Origin: Enterobacter asburiae
GTDB taxonomy: Bacteria > Pseudomonadota > Gammaproteobacteria > Enterobacterales > Enterobacteriaceae
Reading direction: 5' to 3'
Length of the DNA stretch: 64,000 bases
NCBI RefSeq assembly: GCF_008080435.1
Contig: NZ_VRKN01000003.1
Coordinates: 248,001-312,000, forward strand
The position numbers and the translations under genes are program-made. Every line of letters begins with the position of its first letter. Position 1 is the first letter of the stretch. This document shows, piece by piece, positions 35,203 to 44,940 of this stretch. The notes beneath the pieces are model-generated. The model searched no databases. It saw nothing but the letters and a program-made list of their open reading frames with translations, and was not told where the DNA came from.

Positions 35203-35634
35203 ATGAGCCACATCACTATCTACCACAACCCCGCCTGCGGTACCTCGCGCAACACGCTGGAGATGATCCGCAACAGCGGCACGGAGCCAGAGATTATCTT
35301 CTATCTGGAAACCCCACCGTCGCGCGATAAGCTGACCACCCTGATTGCCGATATGGGCATTTCAGTGCGGGACCTGCTGCGTAAAAACGTGGAACCCTAT
35401 GAACAGCTCGGCCTCGCTGAAGATAACTTCACCGACGACCAGCTTATTGATTTTATGCTGCAACACCCGATCCTGATTAACCGCCCGATCGTGGTAACGC
35501 CGCTGGGCACCCGCCTGTGCCGCCCGTCCGAAGTCGTCCTCGACATCCTGCCGGATGCACAGAAAGGGGCGTTTACGAAAGAGGATGGCGAAGCCGTCGT
35601 GGACGCCAGCGGGAAAAAAATCTCGCCAAAGTAA
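35203..35634 (+). CDS. arsC: Arsenate reductase ArsC (glutaredoxin-dependent)
   Basis: The 143-aa enzyme has the catalytic Cys12 in YHNPACGTSRNTL and the arginines expected further on (IVVTPLGTRLCRPSE). It reduces arsenate to arsenite with glutathione/glutaredoxin for export by ArsB; GrxA is encoded elsewhere in the window. It follows arsB by 12 bp and is the last ars gene. Confidence 0.96.
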   Translation: MSHITIYHNPACGTSRNTLEMIRNSGTEPEIIFYLETPPSRDKLTTLIADMGISVRDLLRKNVEPYEQLGLAEDNFTDDQLIDFMLQHPILINRPIVVTPLGTRLCRPSEVVLDILPDAQKGAFTKEDGEAVVDASGKKISPK

Positions 35635-35752
35635 CCTGTTGATAATGACGCAGTAAGACCTGCCAACCGCATACCCCGCCCACCGACCGAGTTGCATCAG
35701 CCGAAACCCGGCACATACTTTTGAGGGTTAATCCTGATGAGGGTATGCAGGT

Positions 35753-36523
35753 ATGGGTCTTAAAAACAAAACCGCCGTTATCTTCGGCGGCAGCGGCGCC
35801 ATCGGCAGTTCAGTGGCACACGCTCTGGCGCGTGAAGGGGCAGATGTGTACCTCGCCGCACGTGACCACGCCAGGCTGGAGCAGGTCGCCGGCCGTATTC
35901 GCGCCGCCGGAGGGTCTGCCAGCACGTTTATGTTCGATGCGCTCGATGATTCCTCGCAGCTCCCGGACCTTGCCAGCATTGATGTCGTCGTCAACGCCAC
36001 GGGCTTTATGCACGATCAGGGGAAACGCCTTGAGGCGTTAACGCTCGGCGAGTTCAGGCAGGGTTTCGACCCCTTCCTGGCCGCGTATTTTAACATTGCG
36101 AAAGCCGTGTCGCCCCGTATGGGCGGCGAGCATGGCGGGACCATAATTACCGTCGTCGCCCCCGCCGCCAACATGGCGATGGCGGGCCATCTCGGGCATA
36201 TCGTCGGCTGCGCGGGAACGGAAGCCTTGACCCGGGCGCTGGCTGCGGAACTGGGGACACACAATATTCGCGTCCTGTGTGTGCGTTCGCACGCGATAGC
36301 CGACGCGGTGCAGGCGGGTTCGTATGTGGGTGCCATTTTCGCCGACAAGGCGCAAGCGATGGGGATTACGGTTGAGCAGTTTCTCGGCGGTGCCGCGCAA
36401 AGTACCCTGACGCATCGCCTGCCGACGCTGGCGCAGGTGGCAGACACAATTGCGTTTCTGGCCTCAGATGCGGCAGGCGCCATCACGGGAACCACCGTCA
36501 ATATGACCGCGGGCGCAACCTAG
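35753..36523 (+). CDS. SDR-family Rossmann protein lacking the usual Tyr-x3-Lys
   Basis: The 256-aa protein has an NAD(P)-binding motif GGSGAIGSS (residues 12-20), an NNAG-like VVNATG, and a C-terminal [16 protein letters not shown] typical of short-chain dehydrogenases. Where the catalytic Tyr-x-x-x-Lys is expected there is [17 protein letters not shown], so both residues appear to be missing. It may be an inactive relative or use other residues. Its stop overlaps that of the convergent TetR gene by 4 bp. Substrate unknown. Confidence 0.8.
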   Translation: MGLKNKTAVIFGGSGAIGSSVAHALAREGADVYLAARDHARLEQVAGRIRAAGGSASTFMFDALDDSSQLPDLASIDVVVNATGFMHDQGKRLEALTLGEFRQGFDPFLAAYFNIAKAVSPRMGGEHGGTIITVVAPAANMAMAGHLGHIVGCAGTEALTRALAAELGTHNIRVLCVRSHAIADAVQAGSYVGAIFADKAQAMGITVEQFLGGAAQSTLTHRLPTLAQVADTIAFLASDAAGAITGTTVNMTAGAT

Positions 36524-37071
36524 CAGCCGCCCTCGCCTGCAATCCTGCCCACCATCGCCCGGATCTCTTCGCGGGTTAACGGCGCCCGGTCGGTGACATA
36601 GTGCAGCGTCATTCCTTCGATAAACGCGTCCAGCGCGCGGGTGGTCACCGGGTCGAACCACTGTTCGAGCGTGGTCTGGCTCATCTTCATCCAGTCCTGC
36701 ATCACCGTTTTGAGCGCCGCGCTGCGGTGCATAAAGGCGTAGAGCTGATACATCAGCGCCATGTTGTGCGGCGTGGTCACCTGCGAGCTGTGGATCAGTG
36801 TGGTGATGGATTCACACGCCATTTCCGGCCCCGTGACGCCCGCAAAGAAATCCCGGTACTGCTGCGACATCTGCCGGGTAAACCACGTGAAGGCTTCCTC
36901 CAGCAGCGGCTCCATGCCGTCGAAATAGTAGGTCATCGACCCCAGCGGCACGCCCGCGCAGGTAGCGATTTTACGGTGCGTGACGGCGTGAATCCCGTGC
37001 TCAGCAATGGTATCGAGCGTTGCCTGCAGGATCTTCTCCCGGCGATGCGGATCGTTCGGTGGTCTGCTCAT
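36520..37071 (-). CDS. TetR/AcrR-family regulator, probably of the SDR/ybjJ region
   Basis: The 183-aa protein has an N-terminal TetR HTH ([35 protein letters not shown]). The ATG at 37071 with GAGGAATTT before it is chosen over an upstream frame. In E. coli ybjK (rcdA), also TetR, lies between ybjJ and ybjL at this place; I am not sure this is its orthologue. A perfect palindrome in the 81-bp gap to ybjJ is its likely operator, so it probably controls itself and ybjJ. Confidence 0.85.
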   Translation of the reverse strand: MSRPPNDPHRREKILQATLDTIAEHGIHAVTHRKIATCAGVPLGSMTYYFDGMEPLLEEAFTWFTRQMSQQYRDFFAGVTGPEMACESITTLIHSSQVTTPHNMALMYQLYAFMHRSAALKTVMQDWMKMSQTTLEQWFDPVTTRALDAFIEGMTLHYVTDRAPLTREEIRAMVGRIAGEGGC

Positions 37072-37090
37072 AAATTCCTCACGTGGTTTA

Positions 37091-37104
37091 TGTACAAATG
37101 TACA
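37091..37104. promoter_or_regulatory. Palindrome between the TetR gene and ybjJ
   Basis: TGTACA-AA-TGTACA is a near-perfect inverted repeat in the divergent promoter region, suitable as a TetR-family operator. It is assigned by position only. Confidence 0.6.
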
Positions 37105-37152
37105 CAAACTTGCTAGTGTTGTCGCTATTGTTGTACTTCTGGTGCTACCCCA

Positions 37153-38367
37153 ATGACGCTGACCTCTCCCCGCAAAGCCCTGCAGCTACGCATGTGGGCG
37201 CTGTTTATGTTCTTCTTTATTCCCGGTCTGCTGATGGCCTCCTGGGCCACGCGCACCCCCGCCATTCGCGATATTTTGTCCGTTTCTACCGCTGAAATGG
37301 GCATCGTGCTGTTCGGCCTCTCGATAGGCTCCATGAGCGGCATTCTCTGCTCCGCGTGGCTGGTGAAGCGCTTCGGTACGCGGGCGGTGATCCGCACCAC
37401 CATGTGCTTCGCGGTGGTCGGGATGATCGTGCTGAGCGCCGCGCTGTGGTGTGCGTCACCGGTTCTGTTCGCCCTGGGGCTGACGGTATTTGGCGGCAGC
37501 TTCGGCTCGGCGGAAGTTGCCATCAACGTTGAAGGGGCGGCGGTCGAGCGCGAGATGAACAAAACCGTGCTGCCGATGATGCACGGTTTTTACAGCCTCG
37601 GCACGCTGGCCGGTGCGGGCGTGGGGATGGCGCTGACGGCCACCGGCGTGAGCGCGAATCTGCATATCCTGCTGGCTGCGCTGGTGTGTATCGTTCCGAT
37701 CCTGACCGGCATCCGGGCCATCCCGGACGGCACCGGTAAGAACTCCGCTGACGAACAGCATTCGGCAGAAAAAGGGCTGCCCTTCTACCGTGATTTCCAG
37801 CTGATGCTGATCGGCGTGGTGGTGCTGGCGATGGCGTTCGCGGAAGGTTCCGCCAACGACTGGCTGCCGCTGTTGATGGTGGACGGTCACGGCTTTAGCC
37901 CGACCTCCGGCTCGCTGATTTACGCCGGGTTTACGCTGGGGATGACCGTCGGTCGCTTCACCGGCGGCTGGTTTATCGACCGCTACAGCCGCGTGGCGGT
38001 CGTACGCGCCAGCGCCCTGCTGGGCGGCCTGGGTATTGCGATGATCATCTTTGTCGATGTGGACTGGATTGCCGGGGTCTCGGTGATCCTCTGGGGGCTG
38101 GGCGCGTCGCTCGGCTTCCCGCTGACCATTTCAGCCGCCAGCGACACCGGCCCGGATGCCCCGACGCGCGTCAGCGTGGTAGCGACCACGGGATATCTCG
38201 CCTTCCTGGTCGGGCCGCCGCTGCTCGGCTTCCTTGGCGAGCACTACGGGCTGCGCAGCGCCATGCTGGTGGTGTTAGGGTTGGTCATCATCGCGGCGCT
38301 GGTGGCCCGCGCGGTGGCAAAGCCGGAAACGAATGAAACGACACTGGAGAAGGGATATGAGCGTTAA
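37153..38367 (+). CDS. ybjJ: YbjJ, MFS transporter
   Basis: The 404-aa protein with twelve membrane segments is highly like E. coli YbjJ ([35 protein letters not shown]). Substrate is unknown. It overlaps ybjI by 11 bp, so the pair is co-expressed. The regulator gene upstream is divergent. Confidence 0.95.
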   Translation: MTLTSPRKALQLRMWALFMFFFIPGLLMASWATRTPAIRDILSVSTAEMGIVLFGLSIGSMSGILCSAWLVKRFGTRAVIRTTMCFAVVGMIVLSAALWCASPVLFALGLTVFGGSFGSAEVAINVEGAAVEREMNKTVLPMMHGFYSLGTLAGAGVGMALTATGVSANLHILLAALVCIVPILTGIRAIPDGTGKNSADEQHSAEKGLPFYRDFQLMLIGVVVLAMAFAEGSANDWLPLLMVDGHGFSPTSGSLIYAGFTLGMTVGRFTGGWFIDRYSRVAVVRASALLGGLGIAMIIFVDVDWIAGVSVILWGLGASLGFPLTISAASDTGPDAPTRVSVVATTGYLAFLVGPPLLGFLGEHYGLRSAMLVVLGLVIIAALVARAVAKPETNETTLEKGYER

Positions 38368-39169
38368 ACTGATCGCCGTCGACATGGATGGTACTTTTCT
38401 GAGCGATGCCAAGACCTATAATCGCCCGCGCTTTCTGGCGCAGTACGCCCGCATGAAGGCGCAAGGCATTCGCTTCGTGGTCGCCAGCGGCAACCAGTAC
38501 TACCAGCTGATCTCCTTTTTCCCGGAGATCGCGCATGAAATTGCGTTCGTCGCCGAGAACGGCGGCTGGGTCGTGAGCGAAGGTGAAGATGTCTTTAACG
38601 GTGAACTGTCGAAAGCCCATTTCGAGACCGTCGCGAACGTCTTAAACGACGTTCCGGGCATTGAGATCATCGCCTGCGGGAAAAGCAGCGCGTACACGCT
38701 GAAATGCTATGACGAGGGCTTTAAGGATATCGCGGCGAAGTACTATCACCGTCTCGAAATGGTGAGTGATTTCGACAACCTGAACGATATTTTCTTCAAG
38801 TTCGGGCTTAACGTTTCTGACGATGAAATTCCGCGGATTCAGGCGCTGCTGCATGAAAAGCTGAGTGACATCATGGTGCCCGTCACGACCGGTCACGGCA
38901 GTATCGATCTGATTATCCCCGGCGTGCATAAAGCCAACGGTCTGCGGATCCTGCAAAAGCGCTGGGGCATAGATGACAGTGAAGTGGTTGCCTTCGGCGA
39001 TAGCGGCAACGACGTGGAGATGCTGCGTCAGTCCGGGTTCAGCTTTGCGATGGCGAATGCCAGACCGCATATTAAAGCGGTGGCGCGTTTCGAAGCGCCG
39101 CACAATAACGATGAAGGCGTTTTAAACGTGATTGAGAAGGTGTTGAACGGGGAGGCACCGTTTAATTGA
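38357..39169 (+). CDS. ybjI: HAD-superfamily sugar phosphatase YbjI
   Basis: The 270-aa Cof-type HAD phosphatase has motif I DMDGTFL (nucleophile Asp), motif [13 protein letters not shown] and motif [14 protein letters not shown]. coli YbjI acts on FMN and erythrose 4-phosphate in vitro. The start at 38357 has AGGGAT before it and lies inside the ybjJ end. It is a close paralogue of ybiV at the other end of the window. Confidence 0.95.
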   Translation: MSVKLIAVDMDGTFLSDAKTYNRPRFLAQYARMKAQGIRFVVASGNQYYQLISFFPEIAHEIAFVAENGGWVVSEGEDVFNGELSKAHFETVANVLNDVPGIEIIACGKSSAYTLKCYDEGFKDIAAKYYHRLEMVSDFDNLNDIFFKFGLNVSDDEIPRIQALLHEKLSDIMVPVTTGHGSIDLIIPGVHKANGLRILQKRWGIDDSEVVAFGDSGNDVEMLRQSGFSFAMANARPHIKAVARFEAPHNNDEGVLNVIEKVLNGEAPFN

Positions 39170-39186
39170 CCGTGTGCGATCTGGTG

Positions 39187-39219
39187 CCCTCACCCTGACC
39201 CTCTCCCACGGGGAGAGGG
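39187..39219 (+). repeat. 33-nt hairpin repeat, copy 1
   Basis: This copy (CCCTCACCCTGACCCTCTCC followed by CACGGGGAGAGGG) has a stem CCCTCTCCC / GGGAGAGGG. Three near-identical copies occur at 42819, 59048 and 63291, all 3' of genes. Here it lies between convergent ybjI and mdfA. Confidence 0.75.
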
Positions 39220-39227
39220 AAGAAAGA

Positions 39228-40460
39228 TTAAGGTTGCAGGGCGTTCCCGACGCGTTTGTCTTTCAGGAACACCACCATCAGGCCAACCCACAGCACGCCG
39301 TTGGCGAGGTTAAACAGGCTGAACAGACCGTTGCCGCCCATCGCGTAGGCATGCTTACTCACTTCGATACCGACGGTAAAAATCAGCATCTGCAGCATCC
39401 CCATCGCCGCTGAGACCGTGCCTTTACTCATCTCGCTGGCAAACAGCGTCAGGCGCACCAGCCCGGCGTTGGCCACGCCAATCCCGAAGGCATAGAGGCT
39501 GAGCCCCGCCGTCATCCACAGATAGGCGTGGGATGATGCGACGGTCGCAACCGCAGCCAGAATCAGCCCTGCCGCAATCGGCCAGCCGCCCATGATAATC
39601 AGTGAACGCACGGTGCGGCGTGACGTCAAACGTGCCAGCACCAGGTTACCGATAATCAGCGCACCAAAGATCGGCACCTGCAGCAGACCATACTCATAGC
39701 TGCTGAGTTTTTCACCGCTGATGATAATGACCGGAGACTGCGCGATCCATGCCAGCAGCGGCAGGCTAACGAACCCGGTCGCCAGCGCGCCCGCCACAAA
39801 GCGGACATTCTTCAGCACTTCTTTGTAATCCCGACCCAGCTCTTTCAGCGAAAGTTTTTCGCCGATGCGGGTGGCCGTTTCCGGCATCGCACGGTGCAGG
39901 CCAAAGAACGCGATGGCGGCGAGAACCGCAAACAGCACAAACATCCCTTCCCAGGGCGCAACATGCACCCACGCGGCACCCACCAGCGGCCCGAGTAAGG
40001 GGGCGATCAGCGCCACGTTCGCCATCAGCGCGGTAATTTTGATACACACCGCCTCTTCAAATGACTCCTGAATGGCGGCATACCCCACGGCGCCGATAAA
40101 GCACAGGCTCACCCCCTGCAGGAAGCGCAGCAGGGTAAATTGTTCAATGTTTTGCGCCAGCAGCGTGGCGAGGCAGGTGACGATAAACCACACCACGCCC
40201 GTCAGCATCACCGGACGGCGGCCAATACGATCCGACAGCGGGCCTAACAGCCACTGCAAAAACATGCCGCCGGCCAGATAGGCGGTCATGGAGGTCGGCA
40301 CCCACTCAATTCCCGCGTTGTACTGGGCCACAACGGTCAGCATACCGGGCTGGATCATATCGTTGCCGATATAGGTAGAGAATTCGTAGAGCACCAGACA
40401 CAGGGGGAAAAGCAACGCCTGACGACCCAGACGTGAACCAGAAGAAGAACGGTTTAACAT
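39228..40460 (-). CDS. mdfA: Multidrug efflux transporter MdfA
   Basis: The 410-aa MFS proton antiporter is the same length as E. coli MdfA. The membrane-embedded Glu26 and Asp34 ([10 protein letters not shown]), needed for cationic drug recognition, are present, as is MFS motif [12 protein letters not shown]. The ATG at 40460 gives the E. coli length; the frame is open 93 bp further. In enterobacteria it exports chloramphenicol, quaternary ammonium compounds and other lipophilic drugs; it is normally chromosomal and expressed at low level. Confidence 0.96.
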   Translation of the reverse strand: MLNRSSSGSRLGRQALLFPLCLVLYEFSTYIGNDMIQPGMLTVVAQYNAGIEWVPTSMTAYLAGGMFLQWLLGPLSDRIGRRPVMLTGVVWFIVTCLATLLAQNIEQFTLLRFLQGVSLCFIGAVGYAAIQESFEEAVCIKITALMANVALIAPLLGPLVGAAWVHVAPWEGMFVLFAVLAAIAFFGLHRAMPETATRIGEKLSLKELGRDYKEVLKNVRFVAGALATGFVSLPLLAWIAQSPVIIISGEKLSSYEYGLLQVPIFGALIIGNLVLARLTSRRTVRSLIIMGGWPIAAGLILAAVATVASSHAYLWMTAGLSLYAFGIGVANAGLVRLTLFASEMSKGTVSAAMGMLQMLIFTVGIEVSKHAYAMGGNGLFSLFNLANGVLWVGLMVVFLKDKRVGNALQP

Positions 40461-40565
40461 GCAATCTCTTAATAATGACAAAATCGCGACGAGTTTAATG
40501 AAATGCCGCAGCCCGAGATAGTGATTTATCGAGGGTAAACAGAAATAAAGCACATATCGTCTTCG

Positions 40566-40598
40566 TTTAAGGTTTCCTTAATTTGACAGATTTATGAT
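40566..40598 (+). promoter_or_regulatory. PmrA box and -10 element upstream of the PAP2-ybjG pair
   Basis: TTTAAG-GTTTC-CTTAAT (40566-40582) fits the PmrA consensus YTTAAK-N5-YTTAAK at every fixed position. A TATGAT -10 element follows at 40593-40598. It lies 46 bp before the PAP2 start in the region divergent from mdfA. Confidence 0.65.
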
Positions 40599-40628
40599 AG
40601 CCCCATTACTCGTCAACGACCCCAAATT

Positions 40629-41357
40629 ATGGCACTCACTTCCAGCCGTTCAGAATTGTCTAACTTACAGACAAATAAGACAAAACGACTTTACCGCTTG
40701 CCGGGCCGCTTTTATGGTTATCAGCTTTTCGTACTGATCGCCCTTGCCGTGCTTTTCACGTGGCTCTCGCGCAATGAAGCGCTCGACAGATGGATCACCG
40801 GCTTTTGGTATGACGCGGCAACGCAGAGTTTTCCGCTGCAGAAAGACCACCTGCTGGATCTGCTGAACCACCGCCTGGCGAAATACATTGCCATCGCCTT
40901 AGGTGCCGTGGCGCTGTTTTACGGCGCATACAAGCGTAACGCAAGGCTGGTCACGGCAGCGCTGCTGATGGGCGTTGGCGCGCTGGTAGTGGGCGTGCTG
41001 AAAAGCGTGAGCCATCACAGCTGCCCGTGGGATCTGGTGGAATATGGCGGTAAGGCCGTCTCTTATCCCCTGTTCAGTTCCGTCCCTGCTGACAGCGGTC
41101 CGGGGCGCTGTTTCCCCGGCGGTCATGCCTCCAGCGGCTTTATGGTGATGGGACTGTTTTTTGCCTTCTGGCGCGAACGTCCGCGTCTCGCCTGGTGCTT
41201 CGTCGTGTTGGGCGTGGTGTTAGGTCTGGTGATGGGTTATGGCCAGGTCATGCGCGGGGCACATTTTTTCTCTCACAACCTGTGGGCTGGGTGGTGGGTC
41301 TGGTTTTCCCAGGTGGCGGTCTACGGGCTTGTTTCCGCCTGGTTTGCTAAAGAGTGA
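40629..41357 (+). CDS. PAP2-family membrane phosphatase
   Basis: The 242-aa inner-membrane protein has about five membrane segments and the PAP2 phosphatase motifs: LKSVSHHSCPWD (KxxxxxxRP-like, variant), CFPGGHASSG (PSGH) and MRGAHFFSHNLWAG (SRxxxxxHxxxD-like, Asp replaced by Asn). The type resembles lipid A/undecaprenyl phosphatases found near EptA-like genes. It is 8 bp upstream of ybjG, a second PAP2 protein, so the two are likely co-transcribed from the PmrA-type promoter. The exact lipid substrate is not known. Confidence 0.8.
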   Translation: MALTSSRSELSNLQTNKTKRLYRLPGRFYGYQLFVLIALAVLFTWLSRNEALDRWITGFWYDAATQSFPLQKDHLLDLLNHRLAKYIAIALGAVALFYGAYKRNARLVTAALLMGVGALVVGVLKSVSHHSCPWDLVEYGGKAVSYPLFSSVPADSGPGRCFPGGHASSGFMVMGLFFAFWRERPRLAWCFVVLGVVLGLVMGYGQVMRGAHFFSHNLWAGWWVWFSQVAVYGLVSAWFAKE

Positions 41358-41365
41358 TAACGCTA

Positions 41366-41974
41366 ATGTTAGAGAATCTGAATTATCAGCTGTTTTATCT
41401 GATCAACGCCACGCCAGGCTCGCCTGAGTGGACGATCGATTTTGCCACCTTTCTGGCAAAAGATCTGATCAGTATCGTGCCTGCACTGGCTGCGATTCTC
41501 TGGCTGTGGGGCCCCCGCAGCCAGGTGAAGGCACACCGCCAGCTGGTGATCAAAGTGGCGATGGCGCTGGGCGTGAGCATTCTGGTCAGTTTCGCACTGG
41601 GTCATGTGTTCCCGCACCCCCGTCCTTTTGTGGCTCACGTGGGCTATACCTTCCTGCACCATGCGCCTGATGACTCGTTCCCGAGCGATCACGGAACGGT
41701 AATCTTCACCTTCGCGCTGGCTTTCCTGTTCTGGCATCGCCTGTGGTCTGGTGCGGTCCTGATGGTGGCGGCCCTGGCAATCGCCTGGTCTCGCATTTAC
41801 CTGGGCGTTCACTGGCCGCTGGATATGGTGGGCGGTTTCCTGGTGGGGCTGATTGGCTGCGTGAGCGCGGCTATTCTGTGGAGTCTCTTCGGTGAAGCGC
41901 TTTACCGCGCGCTGTCTTCACTCTATCGCGCCATTTTCGCTATCCCGATCCGCAAAGGCTGGATACGTGACTAA
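41366..41974 (+). CDS. ybjG: Undecaprenyl-diphosphatase YbjG
   Basis: The 202-aa PAP2 membrane protein recycles undecaprenyl pyrophosphate to the monophosphate carrier for peptidoglycan and related polymers. Motifs are HVFPHPRPF, SFPSDHGTVIF and SRIYLGVHWPLDMVGG. The ATG at 41366 (MLENLNYQLF) matches E. coli YbjG. A terminator follows. Confidence 0.95.
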   Translation: MLENLNYQLFYLINATPGSPEWTIDFATFLAKDLISIVPALAAILWLWGPRSQVKAHRQLVIKVAMALGVSILVSFALGHVFPHPRPFVAHVGYTFLHHAPDDSFPSDHGTVIFTFALAFLFWHRLWSGAVLMVAALAIAWSRIYLGVHWPLDMVGGFLVGLIGCVSAAILWSLFGEALYRALSSLYRAIFAIPIRKGWIRD

Positions 41975-41996
41975 CCCCAACCTGACAGGTTACACT

Positions 41997-42028
41997 TGAA
42001 CCCCCGCCCTGCGGGGGTTCACTTTTTT
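41997..42028 (+). terminator. Intrinsic terminator after ybjG
   Basis: An 11-bp stem TGAACCCCCGC / GCGGGGGTTCA with a 3-nt loop is followed by a T-rich tract. It separates ybjG from deoR. Confidence 0.88.
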
Positions 42029-42041
42029 ATCCCGAGGAACT

Positions 42042-42800
42042 ATGGAAACACGTCGCGATGACCGCATTGCTCAGTTGCTACAGGCGCTGAAGCGCAGCGA
42101 TAAGCTGCATCTTAAGGAAGCCGCCAACCTCCTCGGCGTCTCAGAGATGACCATTCGTCGGGATCTGAACAGCGACAGCGCGCCCGTCGTGCTGCTGGGC
42201 GGGTATATTGTGCTTGAGCCGCGTAGCGCCAGCCATTATCTGATCAGCGACCAGAAGACGCGCCTGGTGGAAGAGAAACGCAAAGCCGCACGGCTTGCGG
42301 CCTCACTGGTGCAGCCGCACCAGACGCTGTTTTTTGACTGCGGAACCACCACGCCGTGGATTATCGAAGCCATCGACAGCAGCATCCCTTTTACCGCCGT
42401 GTGCTACTCCCTGAACACCTTTCTGGCGCTTCAGGAGAAACCCGAGTGTCGGGTGATCCTCTGCGGCGGTGAGTTTCACGCCAGCAACGCCATCTTTAAG
42501 CCGCTTAACCTCCAGGACACGCTCAGCAATTTATGCCCGGATATCGCGTTTTATTCCGCCGCAGGCGTCAACGTCCGCCAGGGCGCGACCTGCTTTAATC
42601 TGGAAGAGTTACCGGTGAAACACTGGGCGTTAAGCGCGGCGCAGTATCATGTGCTGGTGGTCGATCACAGTAAGTTTGGAAAGGTACGTTCGGCAAGAAT
42701 GGGCGAGCTGGCGCAGTTCGATGCCATCGTCAGCGACTGCCGCCCGGACGACGAGATAGTGGCCCATGCGAAGGCGCAGCAGGTGAAGTTGATGTATTGA
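42042..42800 (+). CDS. deoR: Deoxyribose operon repressor DeoR
   Basis: The 252-aa repressor is the same length as E. coli DeoR. The N-terminal HTH contains LHLKEAANLLGVSEMTIRRD, and the C-terminal sugar-phosphate-binding domain contains FFDCGTTTPWI and LCGGEFHASN. In E. coli it represses deoCABD and nupG and is released by deoxyribose 5-phosphate. It is a single gene, close behind the ybjG terminator. Confidence 0.96.
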   Translation: METRRDDRIAQLLQALKRSDKLHLKEAANLLGVSEMTIRRDLNSDSAPVVLLGGYIVLEPRSASHYLISDQKTRLVEEKRKAARLAASLVQPHQTLFFDCGTTTPWIIEAIDSSIPFTAVCYSLNTFLALQEKPECRVILCGGEFHASNAIFKPLNLQDTLSNLCPDIAFYSAAGVNVRQGATCFNLEELPVKHWALSAAQYHVLVVDHSKFGKVRSARMGELAQFDAIVSDCRPDDEIVAHAKAQQVKLMY

Positions 42801-42818
42801 GAGGGGTGCGGTCTGATG

Positions 42819-42851
42819 CCCTCACCCCGGCCCTCTCCCACAGGGAGAGGG
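42819..42851 (+). repeat. 33-nt hairpin repeat, copy 2
   Basis: This copy (CCCTCACCCCGGCCCTCTCC then CACAGGGAGAGGG) is identical to the copies at 59048 and 63291. It lies between convergent deoR and dacC. Confidence 0.78.
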
Positions 42852-42867
42852 CGAAAACCCATCGAGG

Positions 42868-44073
42868 TTAGCTGAACCAGCTGCCAAACCACCCGTGGAA
42901 TTTCATCATCACGAAATCCCACATCCGGCTGAAGAAGCCGCCCTCTTCCACCGCTCCCATCACGATCAGCGGACGCTGTTCAATCGATTTACCGTTTATC
43001 TGGAAATCAATCGTCCCGACCACCTGGCCTTTTTTCAGCGGCGCCGTGAGCTGCGGGTCGGTCAGGGTATAGCTGGCCTTCAGGTTTTTCAGCTGGCCGC
43101 GCGGGATGGTCACCGAGCCCCCTTCACCGGCGCCCAGATTCACTTCGCTCTTGTCACCAAACCAGACGCGCTGGCTGATGAACGTGGCATCCGGTTTAAT
43201 CGGCGTCACGGTTTCATAGAAGCGGAAGCCCCAGGTCAGCAGTTTTTCTGATTCGTTAAAGCGAATACGGTCGGTTTTGGTCCCCAGCACCACCGAAATC
43301 AGGCGCATGTCGCCCTGGGTCGCAGAGGCCACCAGGTTATAGCCTGCGCCCGCCGTGGTGCCGGTTTTCATCCCGTCCACGTTAACGTTGCTGCTCCACA
43401 GCAGTCGGTTGCGGTTCGGCTGGCGGATTTTATTGAAGGTAAACTCTTTCTCTTTATGGATGGCGTATTCATCCGGCACGTCGTGGATCAGCGCTTTTCC
43501 CAGCAGCGCCATGTCGCGCGCGGTACTGAACTGTCCCGGGGAATCCAGACCGTGAACCGTTTTGAATGTGGTGTTGGTTAAGCCCAACTTCTGCGCGTAG
43601 CCATTCATCAGACCGATAAATGAATCCTGACTTCCCGCGACGTAATCCGCCAGCGCGATACAGGCGTCATTGCCGGACTGGATAATCACCCCTTTATTCA
43701 AATCAGATACGGAAACCTGATCCCCTGGCTTCAGGAACATCACGGAAGACCCCCGCAGCGCCGGGTTGCCGGTCGCCCAGGCATCCTTCCCGATGGTGAC
43801 CATATCGTCCAGCTTGATCTTACCCGCTTTCAACGCCTGGCCTACCACATAGCTGGTCATGATTTTGGTCAGGCTTGCCGGATCGAGTTTCTCATCCGCA
43901 TTCCCTTCCGCCAGCACTTTACCGCTGGAATAATCCATCAGGATCCAGGCGCGCGCATCCACAGGCGGCGCTTCGGGCGCAGCCTGTTCAGCTGCGTAGA
44001 GAGTTGGTGCAAACAGGAAAAGGAGCGCAGAGCCTGTCGCAAGGCTGCGCAGAGAAGTCATTTTACGCGTCAT
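42868..44073 (-). CDS. dacC: D-alanyl-D-alanine carboxypeptidase DacC (PBP6)
   Basis: This 401-aa periplasmic carboxypeptidase trims the terminal D-Ala of peptidoglycan stem peptides. It has a signal peptide (ends LYAAEQ), the catalytic SLTKIM (SxxK), SGN and KTGTTAGAG motifs, and a C-terminal amphipathic anchor ([17 protein letters not shown]). The ATG at 44073 is preferred by length (E. coli 400 aa); others lie 12 bp downstream and 21 bp upstream. Confidence 0.95.
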   Translation of the reverse strand: MTRKMTSLRSLATGSALLFLFAPTLYAAEQAAPEAPPVDARAWILMDYSSGKVLAEGNADEKLDPASLTKIMTSYVVGQALKAGKIKLDDMVTIGKDAWATGNPALRGSSVMFLKPGDQVSVSDLNKGVIIQSGNDACIALADYVAGSQDSFIGLMNGYAQKLGLTNTTFKTVHGLDSPGQFSTARDMALLGKALIHDVPDEYAIHKEKEFTFNKIRQPNRNRLLWSSNVNVDGMKTGTTAGAGYNLVASATQGDMRLISVVLGTKTDRIRFNESEKLLTWGFRFYETVTPIKPDATFISQRVWFGDKSEVNLGAGEGGSVTIPRGQLKNLKASYTLTDPQLTAPLKKGQVVGTIDFQINGKSIEQRPLIVMGAVEEGGFFSRMWDFVMMKFHGWFGSWFS

Positions 44074-44313
44074 AAATGCCACCCGAGTGTCCATTCAAAA
44101 ATTACGTCACATCACCGTGTCGCAAGAAGCGATGAGTAATAGCGCACTAAAACGGTTAAAGAAACCCAACGAGGGTAAAGTTATTAAAGTTTATGCAATA
44201 ACATTCAGATACGCTTTGATTCAGACGATTTTTTTGTCTTCTGTTGCGTAATTGTTGGGTTTATCTCACCATGGCGAAAGCTGACCCGGATTCACATCTC
44301 ATCAGGAGTAAAT

Positions 44314-44940
44314 ATGATTACGCTTTGGGGCAGGAACAACTCGACCAACGTTAAGAAAGTGCTCTGGACGCTGGAAGAGCTGGATTTACCGTTCAATCAA
44401 ATCATGGCTGGCATGTCGTTCGGCGTGAACAAAGAGGCCGACTATCTGGCCATGAACCCGAACGGCCTGGTGCCGCTGCTGCGCGATGATGAAACAGACG
44501 CCACGCTTTGGGAATCCAACACCATTGTCCGTTACCTCGCCGCCCAGTACGGTCAGGGCCGTCTGTGGGTAGAAAGCCCGGCCCGGCGTGCTCAGGGTGA
44601 AAAGTGGATGGACTGGGCGAACCAGACGCTTTCACCAACCCACCGCGTGATCCTGATGGGGCTTATCCGTACGCCAGAAGCCGAACGCGACTATCCCGCT
44701 ATTCATGCCGCGCAGGACGCCTGCGAAAACTTGTTTGCGATGATGGATGACGAACTGGCGAAGCACGCCTGGTTCTCCGGTGAGGCCTTCGGCACAGGCG
44801 ATATCGCCGTGGCGCCGTTCGTCTGGAACCTGACCAATATGGGCCTGAAGTGGACGCCACGCCCTCACCTTGAGCGCTGGTTAAAACAGCTGAGCGAACG
44901 CCCGGCCTATCGCAACGTGGTGATGATCCCGGTCACCTGA
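44314..44940 (+). CDS. gstB: Glutathione S-transferase GstB
   Basis: The 208-aa protein is the same length as E. coli GstB (YliJ). It has a thioredoxin-fold N-terminal domain ([36 protein letters not shown]) and a helical C-terminal domain. It conjugates glutathione with electrophiles such as bromoacetate. The ATG follows AGGAGTAAAT. It is convergent with yliI, ending next to its stop. Confidence 0.95.
   Translation: MITLWGRNNSTNVKKVLWTLEELDLPFNQIMAGMSFGVNKEADYLAMNPNGLVPLLRDDETDATLWESNTIVRYLAAQYGQGRLWVESPARRAQGEKWMDWANQTLSPTHRVILMGLIRTPEAERDYPAIHAAQDACENLFAMMDDELAKHAWFSGEAFGTGDIAVAPFVWNLTNMGLKWTPRPHLERWLKQLSERPAYRNVVMIPVT

Noticed and set aside
38357-38367. Longer N-terminus for ybjI (start at 38333)
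   Set aside because: The ATG at 38357 has AGGGAT before it and gives the family N-terminus [12 protein letters not shown]; the extra eight residues are translated ybjJ sequence.
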